DNA of 64,000 nt, taken from assembly GCA_951813285.1 (NCBI GenBank), contig OX638355.1:2108653-2172652 (forward strand), written 5' to 3'. Positions 43,191 to 53,300 of this stretch are shown here, piece by piece. Origin of the DNA: Terriglobia bacterium (GTDB lineage: Bacteria; Acidobacteriota; Terriglobia; Versatilivoradales; Versatilivoraceae). The notes beneath the pieces were generated by a model. The model worked only from the letters and a program-made list of their open reading frames with translations, was not told the DNA's origin and did not search any database. How positions within the stretch are numbered: position 1 is the stretch's first letter; every line of letters begins with the position of its first letter. A program made the position numbers and the translations under genes.

Positions 43191-43482
43191 TTTGATCTTC
43201 CAGTAGCTCCTGTCTAAATTACTGTCTGCTTGGGTTTGGACTTCTTGGGGTTGGGGATCATTTGATAGATACACAGAACCTTGCCATTCTATGCAAATAG
43301 AGAATACCAAGGATGACGATGTTCTTCTAATCACGGAACATCGCCAGAGCACAGTAGTGTCCTGTTCTGGAAATTCCACCCCCCGGTCCCCGTGAAGGTA
43401 CAACGGTTTTCGAGACCTCCGCGAAGGATTGGCATTGACACCCGAACTGCACCATACGGGCTCAAGGCAGCAGCTTTCCCTC
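43191..43482. other. Upstream region of the cas operon
   Basis: 292 bases between csb1 and the epimerase gene, both on the minus strand, so it holds the operon's promoter. It is AT-richer near csb1 (43191-43330). On the minus strand TTGCAT followed 17 bases later by TGTATC is the best but weak promoter candidate (about 43270-43300). No repeat copy of the CRISPR repeat and no small gene was seen. Confidence 0.4.
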
Positions 43483-44448
43483 TCACTCCATCCAGGGTTC
43501 CAGGAACTTGGCGCTGCGGCGGGCGGCGTCGGCCACTGACATGATGCCGGCAAAGGCCTGGTGGATGGTGACATAGCCCCGGTATTGGATGTCCTCCAGG
43601 CCCTGGAAGACCTCTTCGAAATTGACCCCTCCCGACTCCCACAGGCCGATGTGGTCCAGTCGGACCGGGCCCCGGTTCCAGGTTCTGACCATGCCCTCTC
43701 CCTGGGGATTGAGGCGGTGATTCTGGACGTAGACGTTGAAAAGGTGAGGCCCCAATCTCTTGATGGTCTCGCTGCCGTAGTCTTCTCCCGCAATCATCCA
43801 GTTGGCGGGTTCGTAGATGATCCCGAAGTTGGGGCGGTCCACCTTCTCCAGCACCCGGAGGGAGCCCTCCACCGTCTCGAACAGGCTGGAGCAGTGGGAC
43901 TGGTGGGCCAGGCGGATGCCCCGCTCGGCGGCGGTGTCGGAGGCCGTTTGGGCCCAGGGAATGTCCTCCTCCTTCTTCATGCAGATCCGGATCAGGTCGG
44001 CCCCGAAGGTCTCCGCCAGGTCCAGGTAGGGCGCGATGTTGCGCAGTCCGGACGGCCCCAGCTCGTCGTTGCGGGGCACGGCGAAGTCTCCGGTGACCAT
44101 GGAGACCCGGAGGCCGGCCTCCCCGATCCGGCGGCTCATTCGGGTCACCTGTTCGGGCGGCGAATGAATGCCCGCCTGAGAGGCCCGCATGCAGAGGGCC
44201 CGATACCCGTGGTTTCGGGCCAGGTCGATGAGTTCCTCCAGGTTCAGCGAGGCCTCTTCCTTGTTGGAAAAGCTCTCCGCAACCCGGGCCGACAGCGATA
44301 GTTTCATGCGAGCCTCCTTGCCATCCGCCTGCCCGGATGGCTTCTTGCCGCCGCCCTCCCGGGAGGCGCAGCTCCAGCCTGCGCCCAGCAGCATGAGTTG
44401 GAATGAATTCCGAAGAAAATCCCGGCGGTCGGGCGGCTTGCCATGCAT
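43483..44448 (-). CDS. Tat/lipoprotein-type sugar phosphate isomerase/epimerase
   Basis: 321 residues from ATG 44448 with AGGAG upstream; a longer reading to 44484 lacks support. The N-terminus DRRDFLRNSFQLMLLGAGWSCAS combines a twin-arginine motif with a possible lipobox Cys. The TIM barrel follows: KLSLSARVAESFSNKEEA, HGYRALCMRASQAG, GLRVSMVTGDFAVP, FGADLIRICMKKEED, IRLAHQSHCSSLFETVEGS, FGIIYEPANWMIAGEDYG and FNVYVQNH, with putative metal ligands His, Glu and His in these strands. The substrate is unknown. It is divergent from the TPP-enzyme operon starting at 44573, so they may share a control region (44449-44572). Confidence 0.82.
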   Translation of the reverse strand: MHGKPPDRRDFLRNSFQLMLLGAGWSCASREGGGKKPSGQADGKEARMKLSLSARVAESFSNKEEASLNLEELIDLARNHGYRALCMRASQAGIHSPPEQVTRMSRRIGEAGLRVSMVTGDFAVPRNDELGPSGLRNIAPYLDLAETFGADLIRICMKKEEDIPWAQTASDTAAERGIRLAHQSHCSSLFETVEGSLRVLEKVDRPNFGIIYEPANWMIAGEDYGSETIKRLGPHLFNVYVQNHRLNPQGEGMVRTWNRGPVRLDHIGLWESGGVNFEEVFQGLEDIQYRGYVTIHQAFAGIMSVADAARRSAKFLEPWME

Positions 44449-44572
44449 CGATTGCTCCTGACATGTGCCTTTCTGCTGTTTCAACCTCCGCTACGGGGTT
44501 GTGTCGAGAGGCAGTGCAGAGTAATATTCGCGCCAGCGTTGCCAGCCGTCAAGCCCGACCTGAAGGACACCC

Positions 44573-46237
44573 ATGCCATCGATGACGGGATCCCGCTACT
44601 TCGCCGAGGCCATGCAGGCCTATGGAGTCACCCACGTCTTTCTGGTCCCCACCATTCTGACACCGGCCCTGGCCGAAATGGAAAGCCGCAATATCGTGCG
44701 GGTCACGGCCCACAGCGAGAAGGCGGCCGTCTACATGGCCGACGGCTACGCTCGCATCTCGGGCAGGCCCGGGGTGGCTATGGCCCAGACCATCGGCGCG
44801 GCCAACCTGGCGGCAGGGCTGCGCGACCCCTATCTGGCCTGCGCTCCGGTCATTGCCATCAACGGTGGCCGGCTTCCCGAGAGCAAGCACCGCGGCGTCT
44901 ACCAGGAGGTGGATGACTTTCCCCTTTTCGAGCCCTTGAGCAAGTTCAACGTCCAGGTCGATCTACCCCAGCGGCTGCCCGACCTGCTCCGCCAGGCCTT
45001 CCGGGAGGCCACCACCGGCTGTCCGGCTCCGGTTCACCTGGAGATCGGGGGAAACTTCGGTCAGGCCATTGAGGGAGAGGCCGATCTGGACACGGTCTTC
45101 GAGCCCAAATTCGCTCGATATCCCGCCATCCGCCCTCGACCGGAGCCCGGCAGTATACAGCGGGCGGCCGAACTGTTAGGCCGAAGCCGCCGGACGGTCA
45201 TCGTTGCCGGCGGAGGGGTCACCCTTTCAGGAGCCCAAGCCGAAGTGAGGCAGTTGGCGGAAAGGCTCTCCATCCCGGTGGCGACCTCTCTCAACGCCAA
45301 GGGGACCCTCCCGGAAAACCACTCCCTGTCGATCGGGGTGGTGGGTTCCTATTCCCGCGACTGCGCCAATCGGCTGGTGGCCGAGGCCGACCTGGTCTTT
45401 TTCATCGGCAGCCGCACCGGGGGGCAGGTCACCAACAGTTGGCGCATCCCGCCCAAGGGGACTCCCGTCCTTCAACTGGACATCGAGCCCGGGGAACTGG
45501 GCCGCAACTATCCCAACCTGTGCAGCTTGTGGGGCGACGCCAAGGTCGGGCTGCAGGAGTTGAATGCCGCCTTGGCCTCCCGGCCGCCCGACCCCGAGTG
45601 GCTCTCGCGGGTGGAGCAGGTGGTGGCCGAATGGCGTTCGGAGGTGGCTCCCCTGCGGTCTTCGCCGGCGGTGCCCATGCGCCCGGAGCGCCTTTGCAAG
45701 GAAATAGAATCGGCCTTGCCCGAGGATGCGATCCTGGTGTCGGATACCGGCCACTCGGGAATCTGGTCGGGGACCCACATCGAGCTGCACCACCCCAGCC
45801 AGAGCTACATCCGGGCTGCCGGATCCCTGGGCTGGGGCCTGCCGGCGGCCATCGGGGCCAAGTGCGCCGCGCCCCGGCGGCCGGTGGTCTGTTTTACCGG
45901 CGACGGCGGCTTCTACTACCACATGTCGGAGTTGGAGACGGCCCTGCGCTACGGCATCCATCCGGTGATCGTGGTAAACGACAACCGTTCCCTCAATCAG
46001 GAGACCGAGATATTCGCCAGCGCCTACGGGGGCGTGCAGCGCCAGGGGTTGGAGATGTGGCAGTTCCGGGATCTGAACATCGCGGCCATGGCCGAGTCGC
46101 TGGGCTGCCGGGGCATCCGGGTGGAGCAGCCCGAGGGGGTGGTTCCCGCCCTGGAGGAGGCCCTGCGGGCCGACCGCCCGGTGGTGCTGGATGCGGTCAC
46201 CGACATGGAGGCTCTGGCTCCCGATCCCTGGGGGTGA
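44573..46237 (+). CDS. TPP-dependent acetolactate synthase-like enzyme
   Basis: 554 residues, GAAGGA before ATG 44573. The activating Glu is E49 (TAHSEKAAVYMADGYAR), the middle domain has VIVAGGGVTLSGAQAE, and the TPP/Mg motif starts at GDGG (~443) and ends with NDNRSLNQE. The length and domain order are those of acetolactate synthase, benzoylformate decarboxylase and sulfoacetaldehyde acetyltransferase relatives. The partner small subunit of acetolactate synthase is absent and the neighbours are dehydrogenases, so a catabolic lyase or decarboxylase is more likely than amino-acid biosynthesis. Confidence 0.85.
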   Translation: MPSMTGSRYFAEAMQAYGVTHVFLVPTILTPALAEMESRNIVRVTAHSEKAAVYMADGYARISGRPGVAMAQTIGAANLAAGLRDPYLACAPVIAINGGRLPESKHRGVYQEVDDFPLFEPLSKFNVQVDLPQRLPDLLRQAFREATTGCPAPVHLEIGGNFGQAIEGEADLDTVFEPKFARYPAIRPRPEPGSIQRAAELLGRSRRTVIVAGGGVTLSGAQAEVRQLAERLSIPVATSLNAKGTLPENHSLSIGVVGSYSRDCANRLVAEADLVFFIGSRTGGQVTNSWRIPPKGTPVLQLDIEPGELGRNYPNLCSLWGDAKVGLQELNAALASRPPDPEWLSRVEQVVAEWRSEVAPLRSSPAVPMRPERLCKEIESALPEDAILVSDTGHSGIWSGTHIELHHPSQSYIRAAGSLGWGLPAAIGAKCAAPRRPVVCFTGDGGFYYHMSELETALRYGIHPVIVVNDNRSLNQETEIFASAYGGVQRQGLEMWQFRDLNIAAMAESLGCRGIRVEQPEGVVPALEEALRADRPVVLDAVTDMEALAPDPWG

Positions 46238-46250
46238 GGAGAACCGACCT

Positions 46251-47192
46251 TTGTCCACCATCAGAAATATCGCGGTGCTGGGTCTGGGAACCATGGGTCA
46301 TGGCATCGCCCAGGCCTTTGCGGTGGGAGGCCGCCATGTCACCGGCTATGACCAGTCGGCCGAGGTGCGGGGCTCGGTAGCCGGACGCATCGAGCAGAAC
46401 CTGAGGACGGCTGCCCGAGCCGGTTTCGGTGAGGAGGCGGCCATTGAACCCGCGCTGGCCCGATTCAGGGTCTGTGAGACCGAAGCCGAAGCGGTTCAGG
46501 GGGCCGAGTTGGTGGTGGAGGCGGTTGCCGAGGACCTGGAGGTCAAGCGCCGTCTGTTCAGCCGGATCGAGCTCCAGGTATCGGCCGAGACCATCCTGGC
46601 CAGCAACACCTCCAGTTTCCCCATCTCCGACCTCGCCGCCGATCTGAGCCGTCCCCGGCAAGCCCTGATCACCCACTGGTTCAACCCGCCCCACATCGTG
46701 CCGCTGGTGGAGGTGGTGCCGGGGGAGAAGACCGGGACAAAGGCCGTCGAGACAACCATGGACCTGCTGCGACGGGTCGGAAAATCCCCGGTGCAACTGA
46801 AGAAGGAAGTTCCGGGTTTTCTGGTCAACCGCATCCAGATTGCCATGCTGCGGGAGATCCTGGACCTGCTGGACCGGGGAGTGGCGGACCCCGAGGAGAT
46901 CGATCGGGCGGTGAAGAGCACCATCGGTTTTCGCCTGGCGGCCATCGGCCCGCTGGAGGTCATCGACTTCGCGGGCCTGGACGTCACCGCCAGCGTGTTC
47001 GAGAACCTGGTGACGGATGTCCGATCCGACCGGCAGCTTCCGGCGGCGCTGGAGCAAGCGGTCCGCTCGGGCCGTTTCGGAGTCAAGAGCGGAGAGGGCA
47101 TCTACCGCTACACCCCGGAGACGGTGCAAAAGAAGGTGTCGGAGCGAGACCGCCGTTTTCTGGCCCTGCTGCAGATGTTCCACCAGGGGTAG
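46251..47192 (+). CDS. 3-hydroxyacyl-CoA dehydrogenase family protein
   Basis: 313 residues from a TTG at 46251, preceded by GGTGAGGAG; the longer reading overlaps the TPP gene. NAD motif GLGTMG (11-16), then VVEAVAEDLEVKRRLF, SNTSSFPIS, the catalytic His in THWFNPPHIVPLVEVVPG and KEVPGFLVNRIQ. The C-terminal domain has RAVKSTIGFRLAAIGPLEVIDFAGLD. Related enzymes oxidise 3-hydroxyacyl-CoA, L-gulonate or L-carnitine. With the TPP enzyme and SDR next to it, a small 3-hydroxy acid could be the substrate; not provable from sequence. Confidence 0.87.
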   Translation: MSTIRNIAVLGLGTMGHGIAQAFAVGGRHVTGYDQSAEVRGSVAGRIEQNLRTAARAGFGEEAAIEPALARFRVCETEAEAVQGAELVVEAVAEDLEVKRRLFSRIELQVSAETILASNTSSFPISDLAADLSRPRQALITHWFNPPHIVPLVEVVPGEKTGTKAVETTMDLLRRVGKSPVQLKKEVPGFLVNRIQIAMLREILDLLDRGVADPEEIDRAVKSTIGFRLAAIGPLEVIDFAGLDVTASVFENLVTDVRSDRQLPAALEQAVRSGRFGVKSGEGIYRYTPETVQKKVSERDRRFLALLQMFHQG

Positions 47193-47248
47193 GAGCCCCC
47201 CGGCGCAAATCGCGGGCGGGGTTTCACAGAGCAACCAACGAGCGAACC

Positions 47249-48022
47249 ATGAAGATTCGAGAGGGAACACGAGTGCTGGTGACGGCCGGAGCTTCCGGGA
47301 TCGGCCGCAGGATTGCGGCTGCCTTCCTGGGGGAGGGGGCCAAGGTGCACGCGTGCGATGTTTCCGGGGACCGGGCCGCGGATCTGCTCCAGGAGCTTCC
47401 GGGAGTGGGATTCACCCGGGCCGACGTGGCCGTTCCCGCCGACGTGGAGCGGGTCTTCGCGGATTCGGCGGCACATTTGGGCGGGCTGGACGTGCTGATC
47501 AACAATGCCGGCATTGCCGGCCCCACCGCACCGGTGGAGCAGGTGAGCCCGGAGGACTGGAGTCGGACCCTGGACGTCAACATCACCGGCCAGTTCCTTT
47601 GCGCCCGGTTGGCGGTGCCCCTGCTGAAGCAGGCGGGAGGCGGCTCGATCATCAACCTCTCATCGGTGGCCGGCCGGCTGGGGTATCCCATGCGAACCCC
47701 CTACGCCGCCTCCAAGTGGGCCGTGGTGGGCTTCACTCAGAGCCTGGCCATGGAGGTGGGGCCTCACGGGATTCGGGTGAATGCCCTGCTGCCCGGAATG
47801 GTGGAGGGCGACCGCATCCGCTCGGTCATCACCGCCAAGGCGGCGGCTATCCAAAAACCCTATGAGGAATTGGAGGCGGAACACCTGCGTCAGGTCTCGC
47901 TTCGCAGAATGGTGAACCCCGACGAGATTGCCAACATGGCCCTTTTCCTCTGTTCCGAGGCGGGATCGGCGATCACGGGTCAGGCCCTGAGCGTCTGCGG
48001 CAACGTGGAGCGAATGATCTGA
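47249..48022 (+). CDS. SDR family oxidoreductase
   Basis: 257 residues. Cofactor loop TAGASGIG (12-19; the first Gly of the common TGxxxGIG is shifted), NNAG (85-88), a catalytic Ser in INLSSVAG and Y152-x-x-x-K156 in PYAASKWAVVGF. The C-terminal MALFLCSEAGSAITGQALSVCGN is standard for FabG-like SDRs. It starts 56 bases after the hydroxyacyl-CoA dehydrogenase gene and 17 bases before the small membrane gene, so it is part of the same operon. Substrate unknown. Confidence 0.9.
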   Translation: MKIREGTRVLVTAGASGIGRRIAAAFLGEGAKVHACDVSGDRAADLLQELPGVGFTRADVAVPADVERVFADSAAHLGGLDVLINNAGIAGPTAPVEQVSPEDWSRTLDVNITGQFLCARLAVPLLKQAGGGSIINLSSVAGRLGYPMRTPYAASKWAVVGFTQSLAMEVGPHGIRVNALLPGMVEGDRIRSVITAKAAAIQKPYEELEAEHLRQVSLRRMVNPDEIANMALFLCSEAGSAITGQALSVCGNVERMI

Positions 48023-48039
48023 AGGAGCGCGCTTTTCCC

Positions 48040-48621
48040 TTGGCCACCCGAACTCCCGACTCCGATTGGCTGCACTGGGTCCTATTCGGACTGCTGCTGG
48101 CTTTGTGCCTGGTGGTGGGAGTGGCTCTCTTTTGGGAAGAGCCTCCCGACAGCCAAGGGTATGGGCACGGGCAGTTGAGCACCATGCGGCAAGGGGGGGA
48201 CGGGGAGCGGCATTCTCAGGTCCTGTGGCTGGGCGCGGCCTTCGGGATTCTGCAACTGCTGCTTTTCGTGGCTTGCCTGGGCTTTGGCCTGCGGGGCGCC
48301 AGGGGGTCTTCCCGGGCCAAAGGAAGAGCCCTCCTGCTGGGCGGCGTCCTCTACCTGATCGTCTTCATGGTGCTGATCCTCGCCTACCAGGACTACCTGA
48401 AGGATCCCACCCGGCTGCTGGTGTCGCTACCGCCGCCCACGGCCGTCATGCTGTGGGTGCTGTGGCCGTTTCCCCTGTATTTCGTGCTGGTCTACAGCTT
48501 GAGGTTCGAGGACTGGGTGTTCCGCAGGGAAGACAGCCGCCGCTTCCGGGAGCTGGTCGACGCCGGGCCGGCAGGGAACCCCACCGATACGAACCCCGAA
48601 TTGCCCGAGGAGGATGGCTGA
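48040..48621 (+). CDS. Small four-helix membrane protein, unknown
   Basis: 193 residues from a TTG at 48040 (GAAGGAG upstream, rather far). Four hydrophobic segments: WVLFGLLLALCLVVGVALFW (~13-32), LWLGAAFGILQLLLFVACLG (~62-81), LLGGVLYLIVFMVLILAY (~98-115) and VMLWVLWPFPLYFVLVYS (~136-153). A charged tail ends in NPELPEEDG. I do not recognise a family. Its stop overlaps the start of the sodium:solute symporter gene (TGATG), so it is coupled to that transporter and may be an accessory subunit, analogous to small subunits of other transporters. That role is inferred from position only. Confidence 0.65.
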   Translation: MATRTPDSDWLHWVLFGLLLALCLVVGVALFWEEPPDSQGYGHGQLSTMRQGGDGERHSQVLWLGAAFGILQLLLFVACLGFGLRGARGSSRAKGRALLLGGVLYLIVFMVLILAYQDYLKDPTRLLVSLPPPTAVMLWVLWPFPLYFVLVYSLRFEDWVFRREDSRRFRELVDAGPAGNPTDTNPELPEEDG

Positions 48622-50102
48622 TGGACACGGACCGGGGCGTCACCATCCTGTTCTCGGTGATCTTCTACATGGGAATCTGCATAGTGGTGGGGCTGTGGGC
48701 GCTTCGGCGGACCCGGTCCAGCGCGGATTTCTTCATGGCCGGACGGAACCTGGGGGTCATCGTCACCGGTTTCGCTGTCTTTTCCAGCATCATGAGCGGC
48801 TTCGGATTCGTAGGCGGGCCGGGTCTGGTCTACCACATGGGAATGAGCTCCCTGTGGATGGTGATCAGCGCCCCCATGGGCACCTGCATCTCCTTCTACC
48901 TGTTGGGGAAGCGCATCCGGCTGCTGGCCGAGTTGAAAGAGTCGGTGTCGCTGCCGGACGTGGTAGCCGCTCGCTACAAGAGCCGGCTTACCCGCCTGCT
49001 GACCTCCCTCGCCATCCTGTTGGGTGTGATGGGTTACCTGGGGACGCAGATTCTGGCCATGGCCACCGTCCTGCAGGACATCATCGCCAATACTCCGATC
49101 GGACGGTTGAGCCTGGAAGCCTGCGTGACCGTGTCGTTTGCAGTCCTGGTGTTCTACTGCGTCACCGGCGGCATCATCGCCTCGGTCTATACCGACGTGA
49201 TTCAAGGCTTCATTATGGTGATTGCGGCCTTGCTGGTGCTGGTGGCGGCCACCACCGCCGTTCCGGACGGCTTTGCCGGCATGTCACTGACCATAGGGGC
49301 CGACGACCCCGAAGCCATCAGCCCCTGGGGATCGGTGGGAGTGCTGGGGTGCCTCTCCTGGTATTTCCTCTTTACCCTGGGGGCCTCGGGCCAGCCTCAC
49401 GTGATCACCAAGCTGATGATGAGCAAGCGGGTGGAGGATGTGCGGCGCACCCTGCCCATCTCGGTGGTGGGGTACTCGCTGACCGCGCTCCTCTGGCTGG
49501 CCATCGGCCTGGCCATGAGAACTCTGGTGCTGTCGGGCAGCCATCCCGAACTTCCGGGGATCGATGCCGCGGCGCCCCAATTCCTGCAGGCCTATACCCA
49601 TCCGCTGCTGGCCGGCCTGGTCTTCGCGGCCCTGTTCGCCGCTATCATGTCCACCGCCGACGGCTTCCTGAACATCGGCTCGGCCGCCATCGTCCACGAC
49701 ATTCCCCAATCCTTACGGGGTCGGTCGCTGAAGAACGAACTGCTGTGGGCCCGCACGGCCACGGTGGTCATTGCCCTGGCGGCATCCCTGATTGCCGTCT
49801 ACTCCGGCGACCTGGTGGCCATCCTGGGAGCCTTTGGCTGGGGCACCTTTGCGGCGGCCCTGGTCCCGGTGGTGACCATCGGCTTCAACTGGAAGCGGGC
49901 CACCGCCCTGGCCGCCAACACCGCCATGATCTCCAGCCTGGTTATCAATCTGGGGGTCAAGCTGCTGAAGATCCAGATCCCCTTCCGCATCGACGCCGGA
50001 GCCATCGCCCTGCTGGTCTCCCTCACCCTCTTCTTCGGGATCTCCCTCCTCTCCAAGCCTCCAAAGCTGGACCCGGACGTGGACCGGGTCATGGACTTGT
50101 GA
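48621..50102 (+). CDS. Sodium:solute symporter (SSS family)
   Basis: 493 residues from ATG 48621. About 13 membrane helices. Family segments: ADFFMAGRNLGVIVTGFAVFSSIMSGFGFVG, VSLPDVVAARYKSRLTRLLT, GYLGTQILAMATVLQ, GGIIASVYTDVIQGFIMV and FAALFAAIMSTADGFLNIGSAAIVHD, with the sodium-site Ser/Thr pattern in the last. The layout matches PutP/PanF-like symporters. The operon context (TPP enzyme, two dehydrogenases) suggests uptake of a carboxylate or polyol that those enzymes degrade. Confidence 0.92.
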   Translation: MDTDRGVTILFSVIFYMGICIVVGLWALRRTRSSADFFMAGRNLGVIVTGFAVFSSIMSGFGFVGGPGLVYHMGMSSLWMVISAPMGTCISFYLLGKRIRLLAELKESVSLPDVVAARYKSRLTRLLTSLAILLGVMGYLGTQILAMATVLQDIIANTPIGRLSLEACVTVSFAVLVFYCVTGGIIASVYTDVIQGFIMVIAALLVLVAATTAVPDGFAGMSLTIGADDPEAISPWGSVGVLGCLSWYFLFTLGASGQPHVITKLMMSKRVEDVRRTLPISVVGYSLTALLWLAIGLAMRTLVLSGSHPELPGIDAAAPQFLQAYTHPLLAGLVFAALFAAIMSTADGFLNIGSAAIVHDIPQSLRGRSLKNELLWARTATVVIALAASLIAVYSGDLVAILGAFGWGTFAAALVPVVTIGFNWKRATALAANTAMISSLVINLGVKLLKIQIPFRIDAGAIALLVSLTLFFGISLLSKPPKLDPDVDRVMDL

Positions 50103-50130
50103 TGCTGTCCGCAGTTTTCATCGGGAGCGG

Positions 50131-50147
50131 CACTCGTGAGACGAGTG
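50131..50147 (+). other. Short hairpin after the symporter gene
   Basis: CACTCGT and ACGAGTG can pair around a three-base loop, 28 bases after the symporter stop and facing the end of the convergent giant gene. There is no T-run, so it is not a typical intrinsic terminator. The rest of the gap 50103-50324 holds no gene. Confidence 0.3.
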
Positions 50148-50324
50148 AAGGGAGCGGGGCAGGTGTTTAGCCTGATCAAGGAGACAGGTAAGATCTCGAT
50201 GCCCATGGAGGGATGCAGACTGCACTGAAGCGGGCTGTAGACCTCGAACCGATGACAAGAGTAGACTCTCCCCGAAATCGGGGGCTCATATGCTCCGCTC
50301 AGTCTGACGCTCGCCATTCCCGGC

Positions 50325-53300
50325 TCATCGCTCCCAGTCAGGCGTTAGCCTCACCGTCCCGCACGCCTGGGGGAGCTGCGACGGATCGATCTGCATGATG
50401 GCGTGTCTCCCCGCGACGGCCGGACGAATTCGAAACGTGGCGCCAGGGATGCGGACCGTGCCCGCCACCACGCTGCCGTTGACCACCACGGTCACGCTTC
50501 CCCCGGCCACTCCCGCCAGTCGGCCCGACAGCGCATAGCCGCCGGAGTAGGTCGGCGTCCGCCGCTCGAAGATCCCCGTCAGCACTACGTCGTCGAACAG
50601 GTTCAGACTCAGGGCAGTGAGCCCACCGTCCGGCACGCGCGCCAAACTCCCGATGTCGACGCTCACCTCGCGCCGCCGCAGTGTCGCGCGATCGAGCACT
50701 CGGCCGGTCATCCGCGAGGCGGCCCGTCCCTCCTTCGGCGCAACCGCCCGGAAGAGGTTGCCGCCCGGAACCGGGATCACAGCCTCGCCGGACTTGAGCG
50801 TGGGCTTGACTTGTGAATGGGTGGAGGACAGCGTCAGCCGGTTTCCGGAAGCCCGGGGCCGGAAGCCCGCCACTGCATGCCGCGTGAGGTTGAGAACGCG
50901 CACCGCGTCGGCCGGTCCGTTCACGGCCGACGTCCGCTCGTCGCCGGGCACTCCCAACGGGTCTCCCAGGTAGGTCTGGTTCGGATTCGAAAAGCGCAGA
51001 AGCTCGTCGCAAAGAAAGCCCGAATCTTCGCACTGTTTTGTGTAGGCCATGATTGTCTTCCAGCGCGCCGACTGGGGCGCACCATCCGCGAAAGCCCGCT
51101 GATTCACGTAGCCGTGGCTGTAAGGAAGTGATCGAGTGCGTTCTACGTATCTGTCGTGATGAAGTCCCATGTTGTGCCCGAGCTCGTGTGCGAAAATCCA
51201 GGCATCGCACCCGGCACAGGTGAGACCATATGGATTCGCGACGCCCGCCAGGCCTCTGAAGTCTGTCATGTCAGCGATCAAGTGAACGAGGTCTGCACCG
51301 GCCTGGTCGCGAATAGCGTGGACTTCATCCAGGTGGCCGTCCGATGGGTTCCCCAACCGGCCTAAATCCGTGTTCGAATCCCCCGACTCGGTGTACTCCA
51401 CCTCTTCCCTGGACACCAGCGCGACACGCTGATCCACGCCGCCGTCCAGGTAAGCTTGATTGGTCTCGGCCATCATGAGATCTATGTCCGCTTCAATCTC
51501 CGCAGTCCCGCCGGCGATCTGGCGCGCCGCCGGCGTATAAACCACCGCGACGTCGATCGACGACATTGCAGGGGCGGGGCGTCCGCACGTCAATCCCGAG
51601 GTCCTGAAGAACCTGATCCCCGCCAGCCACTCCTGCAACTCCTCGTCCTCGGGAACACAGACCGAGGTCGCAAACAGGTGCACAACCGAGAGCGGTAGCT
51701 GTTGCAGCCCCGGCGGGATCGTCCCGGTCAATTCCGGATTGAAATTGAGTGTCAGCGCATAGAGGTTGGTCAGTTGCGCCAATTCCGGTGGGATCCCCCC
51801 GCTCAGCTGGTTGCCATCGAGTGCCAGCGATCGGAGGTCGGCCAGCCCTCCCAACTCTGGCGGGATCCCCCCGCTCAGCTCGTTCAACCTGAGGTCCAGC
51901 GATTGGAGGTTGGCCGGTTGCGCCAATTCCAGCGGGATCCCCCCGCTCAGCTCGTTGCGGCTGAGATTCAGCGATCGGAGTCGGGCCAGCCCTCCCAACT
52001 CCGGCGGGATCTCCCCGCTCAGCTCGTTGCGCCTGAGATTCAGCGATTGGAGGTTGGCCAGTTGGGCCAGTTCTGGAGGGATCCCCCCGCTCAACTTGTT
52101 TTCCCCGAGAGCCAGCCCTCGGAGATTGGTCAGTTGGGCCAATTCCAGCGGGATCCCTCCGCTCAGCTCGTTGCGGCTGAGAAACAGCGATTGGAGGTTG
52201 GTCAGTTGGGCCAGTTCTGGAGGGATCCCTCCGCTCAACTCGTTGTCCGCCAGATGCAGCGATTGGAGGTTGGTCAGTTGGGCCAATTCCAGCGGGATCC
52301 TTCCGCTCAGTTCGTTGAAGTTGAGATGCAGCGATTGGAGGTTGGTCAGTTGGATCAATTCAGGCGGGATCGTCCCGCTCAACTTGTTCTGCCCCAGATC
52401 CAGCTCTTGGAGGTAGGTCAGTTGGCTCAGTGCAGGAGGGATCGCCCCGCTCAGCTTGTTGAAATTGAGATTCAGCAATCGGAGGTTGGTCAGTTGAGCC
52501 AATTCCAGCGGGATCCCGCCGCTCAGCTCGTTGAAATTGACATTCAGCTCCTGGAGGTTGGCTAACCCTCCCAGGTCCGGTGGAATCCCGCCGCTCAGCT
52601 CGTTGAATCTGAGATTCAGCATTTCCAGTCGAGCCAGTTGGCCCAACTCGGGCGGGATCGCCCCGCTCAGCTTGTTGAACTCGAAATTCAGCGCTTGGAG
52701 GTGGGTCAGTTGGCCCAGTGCAGGCGGGATTGCCCCGCTCAGCCCGTTGGAAGCCAGAGAAAGGCTCGTGACCCGGTCGTTGCTATCTACACCGACCCCG
52801 AACCACTCCGAGAGCGGCGCAGCACTCAGCCAGTTGGTGCGGTTGTTCCAGTCCGGCCCGCCGGTCCCGTGATACAGTGCATCCAGCACCTCCCGGTCTG
52901 TCATCTGCTCGGTCCCCGGATCGTGAATCGTCACCGTGGCCGTCTCCGGAGAGCCGACCGTGACCCCGGACGGCAGCGGTTGCTGGAAGCCGAGCACGAC
53001 CGTCTCGCCGTCGTCGAAGGGACCGTCCGCGACTGCCGTGAAGACGAATCCCGCCTCGGCGGCCGGAGCCATGATAGTGATGCGCTCCGGCACCCCCGAA
53101 TAGTCGGCGGCGGTCGCCCCACCGCCCGGCGTGGCCGTCAGAGCCATCTCCACCGACCCGACCGGTCCCCCGGTCCGATCGATCAACCGTACCGACACCG
53201 TGACGGTTTCTCCCTCCGTCACCTGATAGCTTGATGCCGAGAACAAGACCCGGCGCGTCCCATCGCAGACGAGTCCCGAGGACCTGAATCTGGAAAGAGT

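Noticed and set aside
43193-43793. N-terminal extension of Csb1 to ~600 residues
   Set aside because: The extension overlaps the epimerase gene in another frame, lacks homology, and a good ribosome site precedes ATG 43190.
44449-44572. Specific promoter boxes between the divergent operons
   Set aside because: No convincing -35/-10 pair could be chosen by eye on either strand.
50131-50147. Intrinsic terminator after the symporter gene
   Set aside because: The hairpin is short and lacks a following T-run.
51702-52565. A 287-residue plus-strand frame with a 24-residue period
   Set aside because: Antisense image of the LRR-coding repeats.
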